Origin: Stenopsyche tienmushanensis
Taxonomy: Eukaryota; Arthropoda; Insecta; Trichoptera; Stenopsychidae
DNA length: 64,000 nucleotides
Direction of reading: 5' to 3'
NCBI GenBank assembly: GCA_008973525.1
Contig: WACJ01000262.1
Span: 372,001-436,000, forward strand
Both the position numbers and the translations under genes were made by a program. Shown here in pieces: positions 23,395 through 34,721 of this stretch. The notes beneath the pieces were generated by a model. That model did no database searches and had not been told where the DNA came from. It saw only the letters and a program-made list of their open reading frames with translations. Every line of letters begins with the position of its first letter. Positions within the stretch are counted from its first letter, which is position 1.

Positions 23395-23960
23395 ACAACG
23401 AGCCTCCATACTCGTTGGAGGTATCGTCATAAGATATTTAAATACTAGTTCAAGTTGATGACCGCGTAATCCCTCATTTTCGTATAACACCATCAATGTG
23501 ACTGATAAAATTCCTTTCTGCTGAGACACGGACTAAAACTCGCAAAATTCCCGATTACCCGAAAAATTATTTATTTCCGTCGCTGCAAATGAATACTTAT
23601 ATACTATAATACTCTGATGTAATTCGCAATTATACTACGGAGAAATACAAAAATTCTGAACCCCGCATCTACTATATTTCATATCGATATTCCCATTATT
23701 AGAGAGGAGGTGTAGTAAATACATCACCGGTAGGGAAAGGTTACTATAACAATTTTAAAAAACATACATGTACGCTATATATGTATACATATATTAGACA
23801 GTCACTGCCCCTGGGCGTCGCCTAAGTTCACCAATTAGTAATTACGCCACTGTTTCCAAGCGTCCAGATTTCATCGGGAATGTCTCGATTTAGTAGCCTT
23901 CGTCGTGCTGGTGAGGTGTACGATTTCTGTTAGATAAAAATTTCAATCCCGAAATTTTCG
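23395..23960 (-). mobile_element. hAT remnant nested in mariner, copy 2
   Basis: The inverted core (AAATTATTTATTTCCGTCGC, GTAGTAAATACATCACCGGT, GGGCGTCGCCTAAG, AATGTCTCGATTTAGTAGCC) is the same as in the other hAT copies. Between 23400 and 23530 the minus strand has the hAT C-terminal dimerisation region seen intact at 41873-42112, from the CCTCCAACGAGTATGGAGGC word onward. The tip reading CCCGGGATTGGATTCCC is missing here. Confidence 0.75.
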
Positions 23961-23984
23961 GGATATGATAATTGAACCAAGACT

Positions 23985-24300
23985 CATTTAACAAGCAGCG
24001 ACGAACAGGAAGTTATTAAATAAACAAACACTGTCGATAGCACACGATATTCGGGCAGTCCTTTGCGTAAACAAATCACAAACTTATTCGAATAATTATT
24101 AGTCGATAAATTTGACCCAACGATTTATACAATCGTGCGATGTATGCGGGGAAGCTCTCCGTCTCAGTTTCCCGAACTGCGCTAAGTTCTCTGTCTCTGT
24201 CTGTCTCCGAGCTTCAATGTACAAGAGTGCTCTTTCTGAATAGTGGAGGGGGTTACGGAGGGTCCTCGTTATTACTCCCGTAGGGGTTAATGCTGCTTTC
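23985..24300 (-). repeat. Interspersed repeat, family B, copy 1
   Basis: Shares CACTGTCGATAGCACACGAT, ATTATTAGTCGATAAA, CGATTTATACAATCGT with GCGATGTATGC, and CTCTCCGTCTC with 35565-35830. Parts recur at 29818-29930 and 39400-39513 in the opposite orientation. It may be an LTR or a DNA-element arm; no ends were found. It lies within the mariner element at 23206-24482. Confidence 0.6.
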
Positions 24301-24484
24301 TCCAACTTTAAATTATTTAAACAATTTTTGGGCAGTCCTTACACTGACAGTATGTTCACCGTGTACACTATTCATTTTTATCGCTGCAGATCTGGCAGAT
24401 TTGTATTGATTATTCATATTAATTTTCTTTGGGTTCAACAAAAAATTATCAAAAATGCGCACGAACTTTTGGACTGACCTGATA

Positions 24485-26155
24485 CAAACTATTGGATTGA
24501 AAATAAATTCCGATTCCAGTGCTTTTGATATTTAGAGCCGTTATTTTTGCTTGTCTGTGAGGTTTTGCAGCTTTCGATGGAAACATCAACACTTTCGAAA
24601 AATGTAAAAAAATCATCTTTATGAATATTTTGTTATTGAAATAAGTTTCATAGTTACAACTAAATTGGTAACATTTAGTCTGGCGAACTTTGTATTCATA
24701 TAATAAGATTATTATTTTACAATATGTTAATTTCGTATGTGGGTATTTAGGAAATATATTTTCACTTTTAGGGTATTAATTTTCAGCAATTATCGAGGAT
24801 AGATATTAGACGCTGTGGGCGTCTGCTATTTAGTAACAACATATATATGCTAATGAACATAAATTTGTCGTTTTCAATATCGATCTGCCAAAGGACGACT
24901 TTTAGCAGTTGTTCAATATCAGTATTCTGATTAAAACATCAGTCAGAATTTTCTAGCCTATCATATATTTTTTGGGAAAAATATTTCGTAGATACGTCGA
25001 TTGCTTAGATTAGTTACATGGAGTGTGAATATACGAGTATGCATATTTAATTAAATGCTGTTGTGTTATGCTATCGTCTGTGTATCCCAAAACTATGGAC
25101 TGATTCAACTGCAAAGGCGTATAAATTATTAAAAAATGACGGGAATTTATTATCGTCGTTTACTCCTCTTCCCTGGGGATTGATGTATTGATAAATTGAT
25201 TTTATTCTAATTGTCTATTGCCATGTGATGCCTTTTAAATGGGCGTTGAATGCAGATTACAAACTTAAAAAATATATATATAAGCATTTGCCAATTTATC
25301 AAACTGTATTATTTTTTCGAAAGTTTTAATTGCATTTTCATACACGTTTTCTTATAGGAAATTGAAAATTATCCGAAGAGTGATGTAATTTTCAACGCCT
25401 ATTGTAATGCGTCGTAATACAAATTATGCATTTCGCTAAAGATCTATTTCACATACATCATATGTAATATATGACATTTTGCTAGATAATATGCGCTGTG
25501 CAAGATTATATGCATCATGATGTTGAAAACTTTGAATAGTGTGCGTTTTTTGAATTATGTTTGATATTGGCATGATAAATTGGGCAAAAAAAGATGTATT
25601 TGTATGTTTTCCTTTTATTAATCGTTTTTGCTCGTGATCATTGATGCGATGCATCATGAAGTTGCATCACAATCATGCATAAAATAAGACATTAAAGTGC
25701 ATAATCGATTGTATATTGAATTACCACACTCGTGCCTTATATTCGATCGCTTTATAAAATTGAAACATTTACAATGAGAGCAAACGAGGGAAGATAAATA
25801 GATGCATTTGAAATGTCATAATCGATTACATTATACATGTATTCTGGTCTTCTATTGCCGTAGATTATTTTCCAGCAGTTATCTCATATGTTCTGTAATT
25901 TTCTATTACACCATCTATAAAAGCCACTAATGCTTGACGAAAAACGTAGAACATGATCTATAATATTGGATACGATCCCTACAAATCAGCCATGAACTGT
26001 TATAGGGATATGGTACACATGTTGTATCATTGGTCATATTAGTGTTAAGATGGATTAGATATATGTAGTTAGGTTTTATTTTGAACAATACTAATAAGAG
26101 AAATACTCTAGGGTGGAGATAAGCTATCGTAAGTGAATTATTCCGCCAAATTGAT
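24485..26155. other. Intergenic, no gene recognised
   Basis: AT-rich; many ATGC and TGCAT words but no coding, RNA or transposon structure I can support. Confidence 0.4.
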
Positions 26156-26338
26156 ACACAGGGTGTTTTTTTTTAGTGTTAGCTAAATTTCACACATAGG
26201 TCCTATATCCTAAGTGTCAGCGTTGTGAAAATTTTGAAAAAATACCCAAAATTTCATGTCATATTTTTTAATCTGTTGTCGAAATACCTGTTTTGTATTT
26301 TGCAATGTAATTTTTATCTAAATAAATATTGTATGTCC

Positions 26339-26746
26339 ATGACCGTGCAAGTCACGGAATGGGGCACGTCCCCAGACAAAGAAATCCAATGGTGTCAGGT
26401 CTGAAGACCGTGCGAGCCACGGAATAGGGCACGTCCCCAGGCAAAGAAATACAGTGTCTAGTGACCGCGCGAGCTACAGAATATTTGTTTAAAATCAATT
26501 GCGCAAAATAATAATTTATTTAGATTTTTATTGATGGTGGAAAATATAGAACCAACACAAATTTTGATTCTGATTTTTTTTTAAATGTGAAAGATTTGTT
26601 CCATCTCATTGGATTAAAGAACTCTTTCCACAAACTTCTTATTTTCTGTATTTTTAATTCATTTTAATTACAATTATTTAGGCGGCCCTATTCCGTGACT
26701 CGCACGGTCTTCAGACCTGACACCACTGGATTTCTTTGTCTGGGTC
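26339..26746. repeat. 65-bp units in opposite orientations around a short spacer
   Basis: GACCGTGCGAGCCACGGAAT with GGGCACGTCCCCAGGC and AAAGAAAT defines the minus-oriented units; TATTCCGTGACTCGCACGGT then GACACCACTGGATTTCTTTG defines the plus-oriented one. The roughly 190-bp spacer between them is AT-rich. Confidence 0.8.
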
Positions 26747-26992
26747 GTTTTATCGAATAATTTGTATGACGTACAGCATATCGCTAGAAAGAGTATAATG
26801 TAGAGAATTTTTTTAATATAAACTGAATTCTAAATAATTATTTGGTTTGACATTTCTCATCCATTTGCACATTTGATGTGACTTTGGAAGCTCAGAAGTA
26901 GTTTTATTTAAATCAATTGCATAAAATAATTTATTTAAATCAAAGAAACATTGCACAATACAAAAAACATTTATTTCGTGCTATTATGATTA

Positions 26993-27512
26993 GAGAATCC
27001 AATCCCGGGATCCCGGACAGTTTTAGGTGCTCATGAATCCCGGGATTAGTAAACGTAATCTCGAAAAAATCGGGATTGAAATTTTTATCTAACAGAAATC
27101 GTATAACTCACCAGCGCGACGAAAGCTACTAAATCGAGACATTCCCGCCGAAATCTGGTCGCTTGGAAACAGTGGCGTAACTAATTGGCGAGCTTAGGCG
27201 ACGCCTAGGGGCAGTAACTGTCTAATTTATGTATGTTTAAAAAACATGTATGTACAGCACATATATATTTTTCTAATTGGTACTTCAAAACGTTTCCCTA
27301 CCGGTGATGTATTTACTACACCTCGACTCTAATAATTGGAATATTGATATGAAATATAATAGATACGGGGTTCAGAATTTTTGTATTCTTCCATAATATA
27401 ATTACGAATCACATCAAAATATTATAGTATATAAGTATTCATTGGTAGCGACGGAAATAAATAATTTGTCGGGAAATCGGGAATTTTGCGAGTTTTAGTC
27501 CGTGTCTTAGCA
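26993..27512 (+). mobile_element. hAT remnant with terminus, copy 3
   Basis: The terminus reads AGAGAATCCAATCCCGGGAT, followed by inverted CCCGGGATTAGTAAACG. The conserved core (CTACTAAATCGAGACATTCC to AATAAATAATTTGTCGGG) then ends with TTTTAGTCCGTGTCTTAGCA, where the coding part of the longer copies would begin. Confidence 0.75.
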
Positions 27513-27621
27513 AAAAGGAATACTAGTTCGACAATCCTGACACTTAAGACCTATGTGTGAAACGTAACAAAATACCCCTTTAACACTCAATTTTTTCAGT
27601 TCATATGCAAAACACCCTGTA

Positions 27622-28775
27622 TATTTAACTCTTTATTGTATAATATTATATTTTACGGTTTATAAACTATTTTTTTTTGTGTTAATAGCATGGCATGTTG
27701 AATAGAATGGTAGCTAATCCTTTGGGAATGTTATGTACTTGATCATTACGTTAATGGACAACTCCCTTAACGTAACCCTTTACTCTTATTATAAGCTATA
27801 TTCTCCATAAATACGTTTTTGTCTTTGTCACTGTCATTCAAAAGAGTGCTAATATATCCAACAACCATATAATTTTATGTAGAAGTTCCCATGGCGTCCG
27901 CATCTAGCTGCATTCAGATCAGCTTCGGGTTTTATTGGCGGTTCAACCTCGAAACAATTTGCATTCTTCTCGTGGACAACGTCGCCGCCAATTCATAATG
28001 TTGACGAATTTTCTTGAATTCCAAATAGGACAGATACCTTTGTGCATTCCGGAATAAATTATCCAAACACATGACGCAATTAAAATAGTTTATACACATC
28101 AAGTCATTGTCTCCCCCAAACAATGCTTGCCGACATCACAAACTGAATCGGAACGACAACTCAAGCATTTACCGTTCTACTCTTCCATTCGTGCGCGCGG
28201 TCTCGGGATGTATTCGATTTGTGATTTTCCGAAACAAATCTAAGATTGCGTGATGATGGAACGCATTTCGCTGATGAGAATCGAAATCTAATCTACTAAG
28301 AGCTAAATACATTTTCTAATTGCCGTACACGGAATGAATTATTCGCGGTTTTTTGTCGCCGATTTTATAAAGAGGAAACGCTCGTCAGTCGATCTAACGG
28401 CTTTGGTTTAAATAATAAACAACGTACAAGGAGTCTCTTGTTCGTTGATAATTTACAAGCATACGAGTTTCCCGTGTGAATTATTCCAGACACTTGGAAG
28501 GAGCTAGAAACTGTATTAATTTGAGGTTTTTTATCAATAAATTATGTAACTCGCTTCTTGTCTAGACGCGCAGATACATCGCTTTTTGTCTCTGATTCAT
28601 TCGCATTTACATAAACGCTCAAAATGGCGTTGATTTAAAAAAAATGGAAAAAACACCTTTTTTTGAGGTATTTTTAATGTTAAACGTAAGATAAAATAAA
28701 TATTTTTACGATAAAATACGATACGCCAAATAAAATCACATGATTTTAAATCTGAGTGGAAAAAATGTAGAAATA
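27622..28775. other. Intergenic, no gene recognised
   Basis: A minus-strand frame at 27932-28132 (containing CVMCLDNLFRNAQRYLSY) has no identified family. Around 28385 the word CGTCAGTCG resembles an arthropod initiator, but no gene follows, so no promoter is called. Confidence 0.35.
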
Positions 28776-28780
28776 AAATG

Positions 28781-28847
28781 TCGAGCCAGACTCGACATAG
28801 GACCCACCGGAATAAAATCGATGTCGAGTCAGATTCGACATAGGACC
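28781..28847. repeat. Two tandem hairpin-forming repeats
   Basis: TGTCGAGCCAGACTCGACAT followed by AGGACC (28781-28806) recurs as TGTCGAGTCAGATTCGACAT followed by AGGACC (about 28822-28847). Each unit is an inverted repeat (TGTCGAG...CTCGACA) around a 5-7 base centre. The units may belong to a transposon arm or be a binding site; nothing else in the window matches. Confidence 0.6.
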
Positions 28848-28921
28848 GCAGAGTTAAGGCATCTAAACCGATTGTGATCCCCATGACGACCATTATTCTT
28901 AAAATTAGTTTATATCCTTTG

Positions 28922-29275
28922 TTAAAAATGCAAGCTTAAGTATGTGTCGCGATTTTCAGTATTTTTTGTCATTAAAAATATATTTCGGTACCAGAGACCA
29001 TACTCACGCGTTGAAATTAAGAATTGCTGGGCATCCTCGTTGAGAGCAGGAGATGCTTGTACAAATATAACGATCTTGTAATTGCGACTTTGTACAGAGC
29101 TCTTTATTTTTGTGACCTCACTGTCCACTTTATTATATGCCTTTTTAAAATCTGTGTTGACAAATTTGGACTTAATTTGCTCCCTTATTAAAACAAAGAT
29201 AAGAATGGTTCCCAATAGGAACCTCTGGCCTGCAAACAGAACCAAGTAAAGGCGCTGGGGCGCAATCTGAACCAC
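28922..29275 (-). CDS. Uncharacterised open frame, exon-like
   Basis: This is the longest unassigned minus-strand frame in the region (117 codons). It starts with a hydrophobic stretch (LYLVLFAGQRFLLGTILIFV) and continues with a lysine-rich part and EYGLWYRNIFLMTKNTENRD. The composition could suit a first exon of a membrane or secreted protein, such as a chemoreceptor, but I cannot name a family. No clear donor site with a following exon is visible. It may be chance. Confidence 0.2.
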   Translation of the reverse strand: MVQIAPQRLYLVLFAGQRFLLGTILIFVLIREQIKSKFVNTDFKKAYNKVDSEVTKIKSSVQSRNYKIVIFVQASPALNEDAQQFLISTREYGLWYRNIFLMTKNTENRDTYLSLHF

Positions 29276-29279
29276 TGAA

Positions 29280-31180
29280 GTCTATTGAACTTAATGAAAT
29301 TTGATTATTTATCAGAGAAGATTATTGTGGTTTTATGATTGTTTGCTTCGTGATTATTTTGTTTGATTAATAATAGAAATGAATGACACTCGATGTCGTG
29401 TATTTGAGGATATTAGGTGTTGTCATCATGAATGTATGCTTGAAGAAAAAAATGCAGCCTTGTTCGCTATGGCTTCATGCAAGGACAATGCGTGATTGAT
29501 CGTGCTTCAGGAAGAAGAGCAAAAACATATTCAATGGCAATTGTGGAATTACAAAAAGTTATTGTGGTTCGGATATGGCTTGTTTCTTGAATTTAATAAG
29601 TTTGAATTGGATTTGAATACTTGTTACCAAATTAAAATTAAACGAGATGTTTTTCGCTTTTTTATTGCTCAAGATCTTGATCTTCATGGAAGGAAATTAA
29701 AGTGGAAGCAAACAAAAGCCGAGGTCAAAATTTTGAGACCACCCCTCAAATTTAGATTTCATTCAATAGAATTTATTTTTTGAATAATGATATGTGAATG
29801 ATATAATTAATCGTTTGTTTACTTGAAGAAATGGCCGAATATTGTGTGCTAACGACAGTGTTTATTTATTTATGTACAAGCTTCATACACGCTGCGACGG
29901 TACTGATAGATAAGTGGATTTGTATGACGATAAGTTGCGGACAAGCAAATATAGCATCTAAGATTTTGATGATTTTAAATAAGCTCACTAACTCACTAAG
30001 GGTCTAATGTAAATCCTGCATCTGCACATAATACTTTGCAGTTCCAATTTGTCTTTTAAGATATTGTTTAAATAAATATTTGCAAACCAAATAGCTATCT
30101 TTTTAAAGTTAACGTCCAGACGCTTTTTCTCCATATAAGACTTCGAATGTTTTAATTTCTTTTCAAACAATAGCATTTTTACTATTCGATCATTCAGAAA
30201 ATCCTTTCAAATATACTATTAAGAATGACATTTTTTCTTTTTGATGTGTTCAAGTGCATTTTGCAAGCGTTTTTAATATTTGAATCTTAACCTTAATATT
30301 ATAAGTATCTAAATCAATCACTTGACTAAAAAGTTATCTTTTTTATAATGCAAAAAAAAAATTGTTGATGTTTCTTGGAAATTGCAATTGGATAAATTTG
30401 GCAAAACAAGTGGCTTAGCTTCCTGATTAGTCTGTGGTTTTTGTATATATTTATAAATCTTCATAAGTTTCATTGCTTTGAGTTTGAAAATAGATTTATC
30501 TCTTACATTCAAGTCTCATTCAATAAAATTTTGATCTTTTAGGAACATTATCATCGTCAAATTTTGACTCTGACTTCAGAACTGAGATCGGAGTTTGATG
30601 AAATTCTACTAAGGATTAATAAGAAATTACTTTCTTATTCTTGATATAAAAAGCATATGATATATCGTCGAATGATTGAGTTATTCAGGGGCAGTATTTG
30701 GAATTTACCATAAAAATGTGTTTCACACTTATTCTAAATCTAAAACCAGTGCTCATTCAATTTTGCATCAATGTAGCGAATATGCTCATTTTAAACACTT
30801 TCTTGAAGATCCAATTTCATTCGTAATAGGGTAAGAATTGCTTTTTTTGTGCAGAATTCCCAGAGGATAAAAAATGCTTATATAAATTTACCTCGAGTCT
30901 ATGGTGTGTCTTCTACATATGGTTAAATTGTGATAAAATAATTTGTGACGAAATTATTGAGGCTTTCGTTGTTTTATTTTTTTTTTGCTATGGTGAAATG
31001 ATCCATTTTAACATTTGCTTGAATAATAGGAATATCAATATGAAATATATAGATACGGGGCTCATAATTTCATATGGTGTACCAAATACATATCATGGTA
31101 ACGGTAAGGGATAAGAGTAAAAAAGGGTAAGATTACATCGCTCCGTCGATGATGTTATATTATATAATATACTACAATCG
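29280..31180. other. Intergenic, with one family B repeat
   Basis: A plus-strand frame of 95 codons (29496-29783) is lysine- and leucine-rich and matches nothing I know. Apart from the repeat at 29818-29930 and a short hAT-like word at about 31025-31070 (GGAATATCAATATGAAATAT), nothing is recognisable. Confidence 0.4.
29818..29930 (+). repeat. Interspersed repeat, family B, copy 2
   Basis: GAATATTGTGTGCTAACGAC followed by AGTGTTTATTTATTTATGTA and CAAGCTTCATACACGCTGCG is the reverse complement of 35570-35645. Confidence 0.6.
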
Positions 31181-31214
31181 TTCTCAGAAGACCGAACGCT
31201 TGGCACGTACATAA

Positions 31215-31410
31215 CAAATAGAGAATTGCCATAATTTGTTTAACTTAGCAACCATCGGACCAATATGCGCCAAAATGGTGCATCCGTTAAACGTCTCGCA
31301 AAACAAATTTCGCATACGAATAAAGTTTGTGCTAATGTAAAAACCTTCTCGGACACACGCCCAATAACTCACCAAAGTTTCATCGCAATCGGATGAACGG
31401 CATAGGAATG
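31215..31410 (-). repeat. Interspersed repeat, family C, copy 1
   Basis: The minus strand has CGTTCATCCGATTGCGATGA then AACTTTGGTGAGTTATTGGG and TTTGTTTTGCGAGACG. A related segment lies in plus orientation at 49300-49430 (CGTTCATCCGATTGCAATAC, TTTGTTATGCGAGACGTGG). The translations also align (RSSDC--TL, NL-CET), reflecting common descent, not a gene. This kind of sequence is often found in Helitron or other dispersed elements, but I cannot assign it. Confidence 0.55.
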
Positions 31411-32677
31411 TATCTGTAGCAACCAAACCGCACAAGGAAGCACGCTGACAGATTCATTTTTATACATTTTAGTTTTAATCTGTCGATTTCGATATTCAAA
31501 GCTTTTTTTCGATATCTTGATAGGAGGCATAAGAACTTTTCAGTTTTTTCTTACATTGTGTGTACTGGTGTACAACCAAGGTTATATTTGTGTTAGAAAA
31601 TCATGATTTTATGATGGACATTGATCATCATCATCAATATTATTTTTATCTTTTAAAACTCATTTGGCAAATATTAGCTTGGTATTTAGCACTGGACGCT
31701 TCTATGTTTGTTTCCAGTTGTAGTATGCAATGTTGGATGTCGTTTGGATGCCATAAACGACCATGAGACAATACGGTCGGGGTTTCCGCCGTTAGTCACG
31801 TCTTCTGGAATGAAGAAGGAAAACATTCGTGAATAAGTTGAAACGGGTTGTTAACCCGATTGCAAAGTGTCTGTCTTCTTCCAAATGGCCGATTCGTTAT
31901 TTGCTTATTGATTATCAAGAGACGGTGTGCTTCACGAGGCTCTCATCTCTCTTCGGTGCATTTGGTTGTCGTGACTTCAAGTATCCCGTAAACGTGATAC
32001 ATACTCTCAGGTTGATCGACCTTCGACTATCAGGTTGCGAGATCTTCGTCTCTATCATGACGACATTTCACTTTTTTCCTATTTACCTCGTTACGGCGCT
32101 GCAGCATCAGAAATAGGTGAAAACTTATACCCATGCAATGTAGCATGGTAACATGGTCTTAATCTTCCCTTAGTGTGTGACGATGAACAACATCAAAGAT
32201 AACAATAAATTAAATCTGTATGGATTAGGGATTGAAATTCAAACCAAGAGTTATAACAACATTAACAATAAGCTCGTAATCAATGCACTTTTATTCTATA
32301 TTCTTATCAGTCTGCCAAAACTACATTTTCATGTTATATATATCGTGATAAACGAAAAATATATATTTATATGCATTTTGTGCCAATCTATCGATAGCTA
32401 TGATAGCATAAATTATCAGAACATGGAGAAAATGTATAGACGCTAGATTTGAATTTGATTGTTTATTTAGGGTATTTGGAGGACTGTATCCATTAAAAAT
32501 GTAGGATAGTTTAAATGTGATTGTTAAATGTGAATGGATGCATATTCTGTGTGGGGTTGGTTCATCACCAAATGCATAGCCCACCCTGGTCAAAGAAATC
32601 TGTGTCAAACGATAAGGTCGAATTTATCTCATTGTCTTTATGTTGCTTAAAATTCTGTTATGCTGTCTTGATCAAGC

Positions 32678-32745
32678 GTCGGTAAAGAGGGGTTAGATCC
32701 TGGACTCTTCTTACAAAGATACGGGTTCAGCTCATTTTTAAGCCA
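32678..32745 (+). mobile_element. tRNA-derived SINE head, second family
   Basis: GGGGTTAGATCCTGGACTC and a CGGGTTCAGCTC B-box-like word are shared in order with the head at 54095-54140 (GGCTTAGATCCTGGACTCGT). The body of the SINE is not recognisable here. Confidence 0.45.
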
Positions 32746-32818
32746 TTTATCAGTCAGTCAGATTCACCAGACCAAGAGGACACTGCCTGGTGTTCCCCGT
32801 AGAAAATAGATTTTGTTA

Positions 32819-33166
32819 GGTTGTTTCGCACATGGACTGACATTTTTTTTCGGAAGCTAAGGGGGTCTTTTTTACGTTTCACACATAGGTTCTATGTCCT
32901 AAATGTCACGGTTATCGAAATTTAATTATTTTTCGATAAAGAAATTCATTGGTGTCAGGTCTGGAGACCGTGCGAGCCATGGAATAGGGCACATCTCCAC
33001 ACAAAGAAATATAGATAGTGTTAGATCTAAAACCGTGCGCCCCACAAAATAGGACACATCCCCAGGTAACGAAATCCAGTGGTGTCAGATCTGGAGACTG
33101 TGCAAGCCACGGAATAGGTCACGTCCCGAGACAAAATAAATGTCAGTCCATGTGCAAAACACCCTG
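32819..33166. mobile_element. Minimal foldback-type element, about 350 bp
   Basis: The left end reads GGTTGTTTCGCACATGGACT then GACATTTTTTTT, and the right end is TGTCAGTCCATGTGCAAAAC then ACCCTG followed by TA. Between them are the TACGTTTCACACATAGGTTC arm and three 65-bp units in minus orientation (32937-33132). This is the most compact copy and defines the two structural parts of the family: terminal repeat and satellite. Confidence 0.85.
32937..33132 (-). repeat. 65-bp tandem array (three units)
   Basis: Units carry AAAGAAATTCATTGGTGTCA, GGTCTGGAGACCGTGCGAGC and GGAATAGGGCACATC. They fill more than half of the minimal foldback element. Confidence 0.85.
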
Positions 33167-33169
33167 TAT

Positions 33170-34040
33170 TTAGACAAATATTTCACGACACAGTTATGTG
33201 ACAATCTCACAATGGAAATTGTCATGAAAAGGCCCTTAAAATGCTCCTATGGCAAATACTGTCAATAACGCCCGATGGACAGCTTCGTTATATACGCTTC
33301 ACGTAGCCGTAGGGTAAATATTGAACCATTTAGCTATGGTTCTGTGTCCGGTAACCGTGAGAGCAAGGCACTTTATTGTTTTCGCCTTTAACACCAAAGA
33401 AAAAATACCTAAGATAGATGACGTCCGAGAATTTTAATCTATGACCTTCATTTTTTCGAACCTTGGGCGCTCATCCATCGAATTATAAAACATCATTAAG
33501 AAAAGATTTTTTGCGATAGGTAAAAAACACGAAAATAGCTTCTTTATTCTTTTTTGCCGGTCGACGACCGAGCTGATGATGGAAGAAGGTCTGCGAGGAG
33601 CCCTGACCTTCGGCGCTACGTGTACTTATTGTTCGTACACGTCGGTGCATTGAAGAACGTAGATACGTTATTGTTTATTACCGGTGTTATGGATTAGCTT
33701 TGTCTGCGAAATAAATTAACAAGGCGATAAGTTGTATGCTATCATTCCAGCCCTGAAAGATGCAGACTAGCGCTTCAACAGCGGACAATGGAGATTTCCA
33801 TCTAAAGTAATTAGTGATGGGTAATATTAACGACAACGGGAAGAACAATACTTGAGATATGATAGACTTTATTGAAAGAAAAAGTAAGAAAAAAAATATT
33901 TGAACAGTTTTGTGCACACAGGCTTCTCTATCGATATTTTCCGGCTTTGTCAGTACTGCCCTATATTTAAGGAAAGATTACAAAATTAAGAATATTTTTT
34001 TCCAATCCCTCTGGTCGATGAAGCCTCTCAGCAATGGCAA
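33170..34040. other. Intergenic, no gene recognised
   Basis: A GC-richer tract at about 33555-33650 (GGTCGACGACCGAGCTGATG) stands out but has no homologue in the window and no open frame of note. Confidence 0.4.
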
Positions 34041-34042
34041 GA

Positions 34043-34721
34043 AAAAAACAAGTCGAGACCCTGCTGCGTTCCAATACGCCCTTTTGAGTCATCATGGACC
34101 GCGCGGGATTTTTAAAAAAAAGCTATTATAGAAAGTGTCTAGAAGCCACATTGCTTTCATGATTGTGCAGATCATAGAAAATGCCATAAAAAGCCCTAAA
34201 AGAGGACGGAGCGGCTACAAGTCTTGTATGTCCAATCGGTCCGCTTTTCGGACCGCTGATATGACAAATGAGCGTCTCGCGATCGAATGCCATACCTGAA
34301 TACAAACGATTACAAACTCTCAATAAGAAACGAAGTTGTCCGAAGAAGACCGATCGGATGGGTTGTTTAAATTTTACATTTGGTTGAAAATATCGTTGTC
34401 TTTGTTTTATTGCGGGTTTATGCCGGCTGGGTCGGTCCAATGTGATAACGAAGAAAATACGGATTAGACAACTTAGTATATATATTATAAAAACAGGCAG
34501 AGTCAATACGTGTTGGTTCATGTAAAGTAGAATGGTGGAATAAAATAAAAACCATGCATTCTGCGTTTTGCGCCCTTGGCCCAGTTGCGCCCGTGGTAGG
34601 CGCCTGTTTTGCCACGCTCTTGTTACGGCCCTGCTCCTGTTACGGCAACACTGACTTCCGCGCGGTCCATGATGACTCAGTAGGGCGTATTGGAACGCAA
34701 CAGGGTTTCGACTTGTTTTTT
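34043..34721. mobile_element. Element with 64-nt near-perfect inverted repeats
   Basis: The arm at 34043-34106 (AACAAGTCGAGACCCTGCTG through GAGTCATCATGGACCGCGCG) is the reverse complement of 34658-34721 with about four mismatches in 64. The 550 bp between them are unrelated to the arms and include TCGGTCCGCTTTTCGGACCG, itself a palindrome. The organisation suggests a non-autonomous DNA element or an inverted duplication. Looser similarity continues a little outside the arms (GGTCGAT words). No coding region is recognised. Confidence 0.7.

Larger units (their letters stand above)
23206..24482 (-). mobile_element. Mariner element with matching ends, transposase interrupted by nested repeats
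   Basis: The ends are inverted: TCAGGTCAGTCCAAATGTTC at 23206 and GGACTGACCTGA ending at 24482. The arms continue GTGCGCATTTTT on both sides, and TA flanks both ends (23204-23205, 24483-24484). On the minus strand the N-terminal mariner region is visible near 24305-24420 (SARSAAIKMNSVHGEHTVSV then RTAQKLFK). The C-terminus is near 23285-23400 (KFVDSKPVSFYSNGIKKLPV then RRREIVDDGEKYIID and a stop). The middle of the transposase is replaced by a hAT remnant (23395-23960) and another repeat (23985-24300), so the element is dead. Confidence 0.88.
26159..27619. mobile_element. Foldback-type TIR transposon, copy with inverted 65-bp arrays
   Basis: The left end CAGGGTGTTTTTTTTTAGTG pairs with the right end TTCATATGCAAAACACCCTG. 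The right end is followed by TA, and the left by CA two bases away from a TA. The arms share TTTCACACATAGGTCCTATA against CTTAAGACCTATGTGTGAAA. Two 65-bp units lie in minus orientation (26339-26485) and one in plus orientation (26682-26746), so the arrays themselves form an inverted pair. A hAT remnant (26993-27512) is nested near the right arm. There is no transposase frame. Confidence 0.8.

Noticed and set aside
28385..28395. Arthropod initiator-like CGTCAGTCG
   Set aside because: No gene or exon follows in either direction, and the word is too short to stand alone.
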